DNA of 64,000 nucleotides from Argyresthia goedartella (taxonomy: Eukaryota; Arthropoda; Insecta; Lepidoptera; Argyresthiidae): positions 33,744,906 to 33,808,905 of the forward strand of contig OX463818.1 of the NCBI GenBank assembly GCA_949825045.1, read 5' to 3'. Below the pieces are notes generated by a model. That model was not told the origin of the DNA and made no database searches. It saw only the letters and a program-made list of their open reading frames with translations. The translations under genes were made by a program, and so were the position numbers. Positions 62,243 to 64,000 of the stretch are shown here, one piece after another (position 1 is the stretch's first letter; each line of letters begins with the position of its first letter).

Positions 62243-64000
62243 TGTAATGGTACACGAGGTTCGGTACATTTGATACTTCATTCTGCGTGGTAGAGAGCTA
62301 GCCCAACGCCGCGCTGTTTGAATACGAGAATCGGTTCAGATAACGTTTGGGGGTTTTGCGTAGCTTACTGGCAAAGTTTGCAAAAAAAAAAGACGCGTGG
62401 GTTCATTCGTGGAATTTCAGTTCAGGTCAAGTTTTTTGTCGCATTCCTACGAGATGTGTAGAGATCAGAGCCGATTTGGCTGCGCGTTGAATAAAAGTAT
62501 GAATAACTAAATAATGAAAGGTTATTATGGAACGATACGGAGAAAGCTATTATGTTGATTGCAAATACACAGTTGCGATTGAGGTATGATATGGAGAGTC
62601 TGACACCGCTAGTTTGGATAGCAATCTAGTGGTCTTGCTACGCGCGTCTAGCGGTCGGGTAATGCTTAATTAATCGCAACAAGCTTTTATTGGTCAGCGA
62701 TCAACAGATTCTGTGTAACGGCAGTACCAAATGATTTGAGTGATCACCTACGGTTGATCATAGTGAATATGCGTACACACAATTTGTAGAACGGCGGATC
62801 TGCATGGCATGGTTGAAATTAGACCCTGTGTAGTTAGTGATAAGAAGCTTCGCTTGGGCAGAGCGTTTCGCAAAGGACGCCATTTTTTTTCAGACATGTG
62901 AGGTCTATAAATACGAGAGCAAGAGAGGGGAGGGCATTCAGTCTCAGCGTCTAGCTACTGTGACAGTCGTCTTTCACGAGTTCTAAACAGTTTTGTCTGC
63001 CGTGTTACGCGTCAGAACTATACGAATTTGTGATTGCGGAGTTTCAGTGGGTTTTCGTGAGTGTCTGAAGCACCGAGATATACCTCGGTTCCTACCTTTA
63101 TATCAACCTACCCCAAATTCCAAAACTATCCTTGGGTCGTTAGAAAAGAACTTGTAAGTCAATTATTCTGAGTCTGAGTCTGGGCTTGGAGCGACCCTAA
63201 ATTCCTTTTTCCTTCACCATAGGGTTTCTGGATTGGCTCTTAGGATATTCGCGGGCTAATCCTCTCCTCATTCCTTCGAGTAGCGAGTTTTGTAATTCCC
63301 ACACACACAGTCGTTAAACATTCAAGCACATTCAAATCAAACTCAACCATTTTCGAGTGGTGTCGATAATGGACGTGGTATAACACTAGGGTTTTAGACT
63401 AGGCTAGACAGGAGTTTAGTTGCGGCTAAACCTAGGTTGGCAGGGCATAGGGAGACTGTTTGATCGATGAGGTTCCGCGGATGGAAATAACAAATTCAGA
63501 ACAAAGTTAAACCGGTGTCAACACAGATAACATATCCTGTTGATATTTTGACATTTGAGTGTTGTCGGGGACGCGCGAAGAGATCAATTTACAGTCTAAA
63601 GTTCATTGTTTAGGACCGGGTAGGTGTTTTGCATTGCCTTGAGTCAGGTTGGATTCAAGTTGCATTTTTAAATTAAATGTAAATTCGCAGGAGATCTAAT
63701 GTGTAAGCTGAGTCGGTATATATGATTAGGCTCAGCCCAGGACGTGCTGCGGCTAGTGGAATTCATAGTTCGGTATTTTTCGAACTATGCACTTCGCTAT
63801 GGTGTGGGTTAGATCTCCTAAAACAATAATGCTTGCGTTTCGATAACATCCAGCTCAAATTGCGCAGAGTTGAAGGTTTCAAAACGTTACGGACCTTTTG
63901 AGGTAACCGCTAGTTCAGAACCCATTTCGGAACTCAAATCGCAATTGTGTAAACCGGTCTTTTCGGATCGTTATTGCCGTGAACCAAATATATAATTGGA
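62243..64000 (+). repeat. Third Ty3/gypsy LTR copy, cut by window end
   Basis: TGTAATGG start and colinear with the LTRs at 15159 and 22462 for 1758 bp, so about 440 bp lie beyond the window. More diverged than those two are from each other. It has ~26 bp (around 62880-62905) just upstream of the TATA box (62906-62913) that both other copies lack. May be a solo LTR or the 5' LTR of another element. Confidence 0.92.

Overview
The window looks like a transposon-dense stretch of an insect nuclear genome, most probably a moth or butterfly. That is an inference from AT-rich intergenic DNA, mori-like mariner relics, an OTU-carrying Helitron relic, tRNA-headed SINEs with (TAA)n tails and several repeat families typical of Lepidoptera. 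No complete host gene is visible. Almost every long reading frame belongs to a mobile element.

Layout. 1-3.6 kb: an inverted duplication, a LINE 3' end, unclassified repeats and two SINE pieces. 4.0-9.5 kb: a decayed jockey-type LINE (minus strand) split by an internally deleted BEL/Pao LTR element (5759-9397, 5-bp target duplication ACAAG). 9.5-24.8 kb: a mariner relic, then a nearly full-length CR1/Daphne-like LINE (minus) whose first ORF is split by a 9.5-kb Ty3/gypsy element (15159-24665, 4-bp target duplication TCAG, two 2.2-kb LTRs). 25.5-27.6 kb: a second mariner relic whose 5' leader holds a 1.1-kb element with ~105-bp terminal inverted repeats and a 27-bp coding minisatellite. 28-34 kb: SINE and LINE fragments and a 4.06-kb DNA transposon (29621-33682; GGG... 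termini, ATAT duplication, a 757-residue transposase frame, iterated subterminal motifs), abutted by a MITE. 34.5-37 kb: a truncated Helitron Rep plus OTU domain. 37-46 kb: repeats, two Dong/R4-like RLE LINE ends set in (TAA)n tracts, SINEs and MITEs. 46.9-50.4 kb: a second RLE-type LINE family. 53-59 kb: SINEs and two more LINE relics. 60.3-60.8 kb: a tandem array whose units each carry an acceptor-donor junction CAG|GTAAGT, upstream of one GC-rich frame (61645-61929) that may be a host exon. 62.2 kb to the end: a third copy of the Ty3/gypsy LTR, running off the window.

How the parts relate. The insertions form a readable history: LINEs and mariners are oldest and frame-broken; BEL, the Ty3/gypsy element and the TIR element landed in them and left short target duplications. 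The Ty3/gypsy copy looks youngest (LTRs differ at few positions outside one patch; gag intact; a canonical -1 slippery heptamer at the gag stop), yet pol is broken by a 7-bp tandem duplication. The GGG-terminated DNA transposon keeps a long transposase frame with one early stop after its first ATG.

Clade names are family-level calls from motifs read by eye; no database search was possible.
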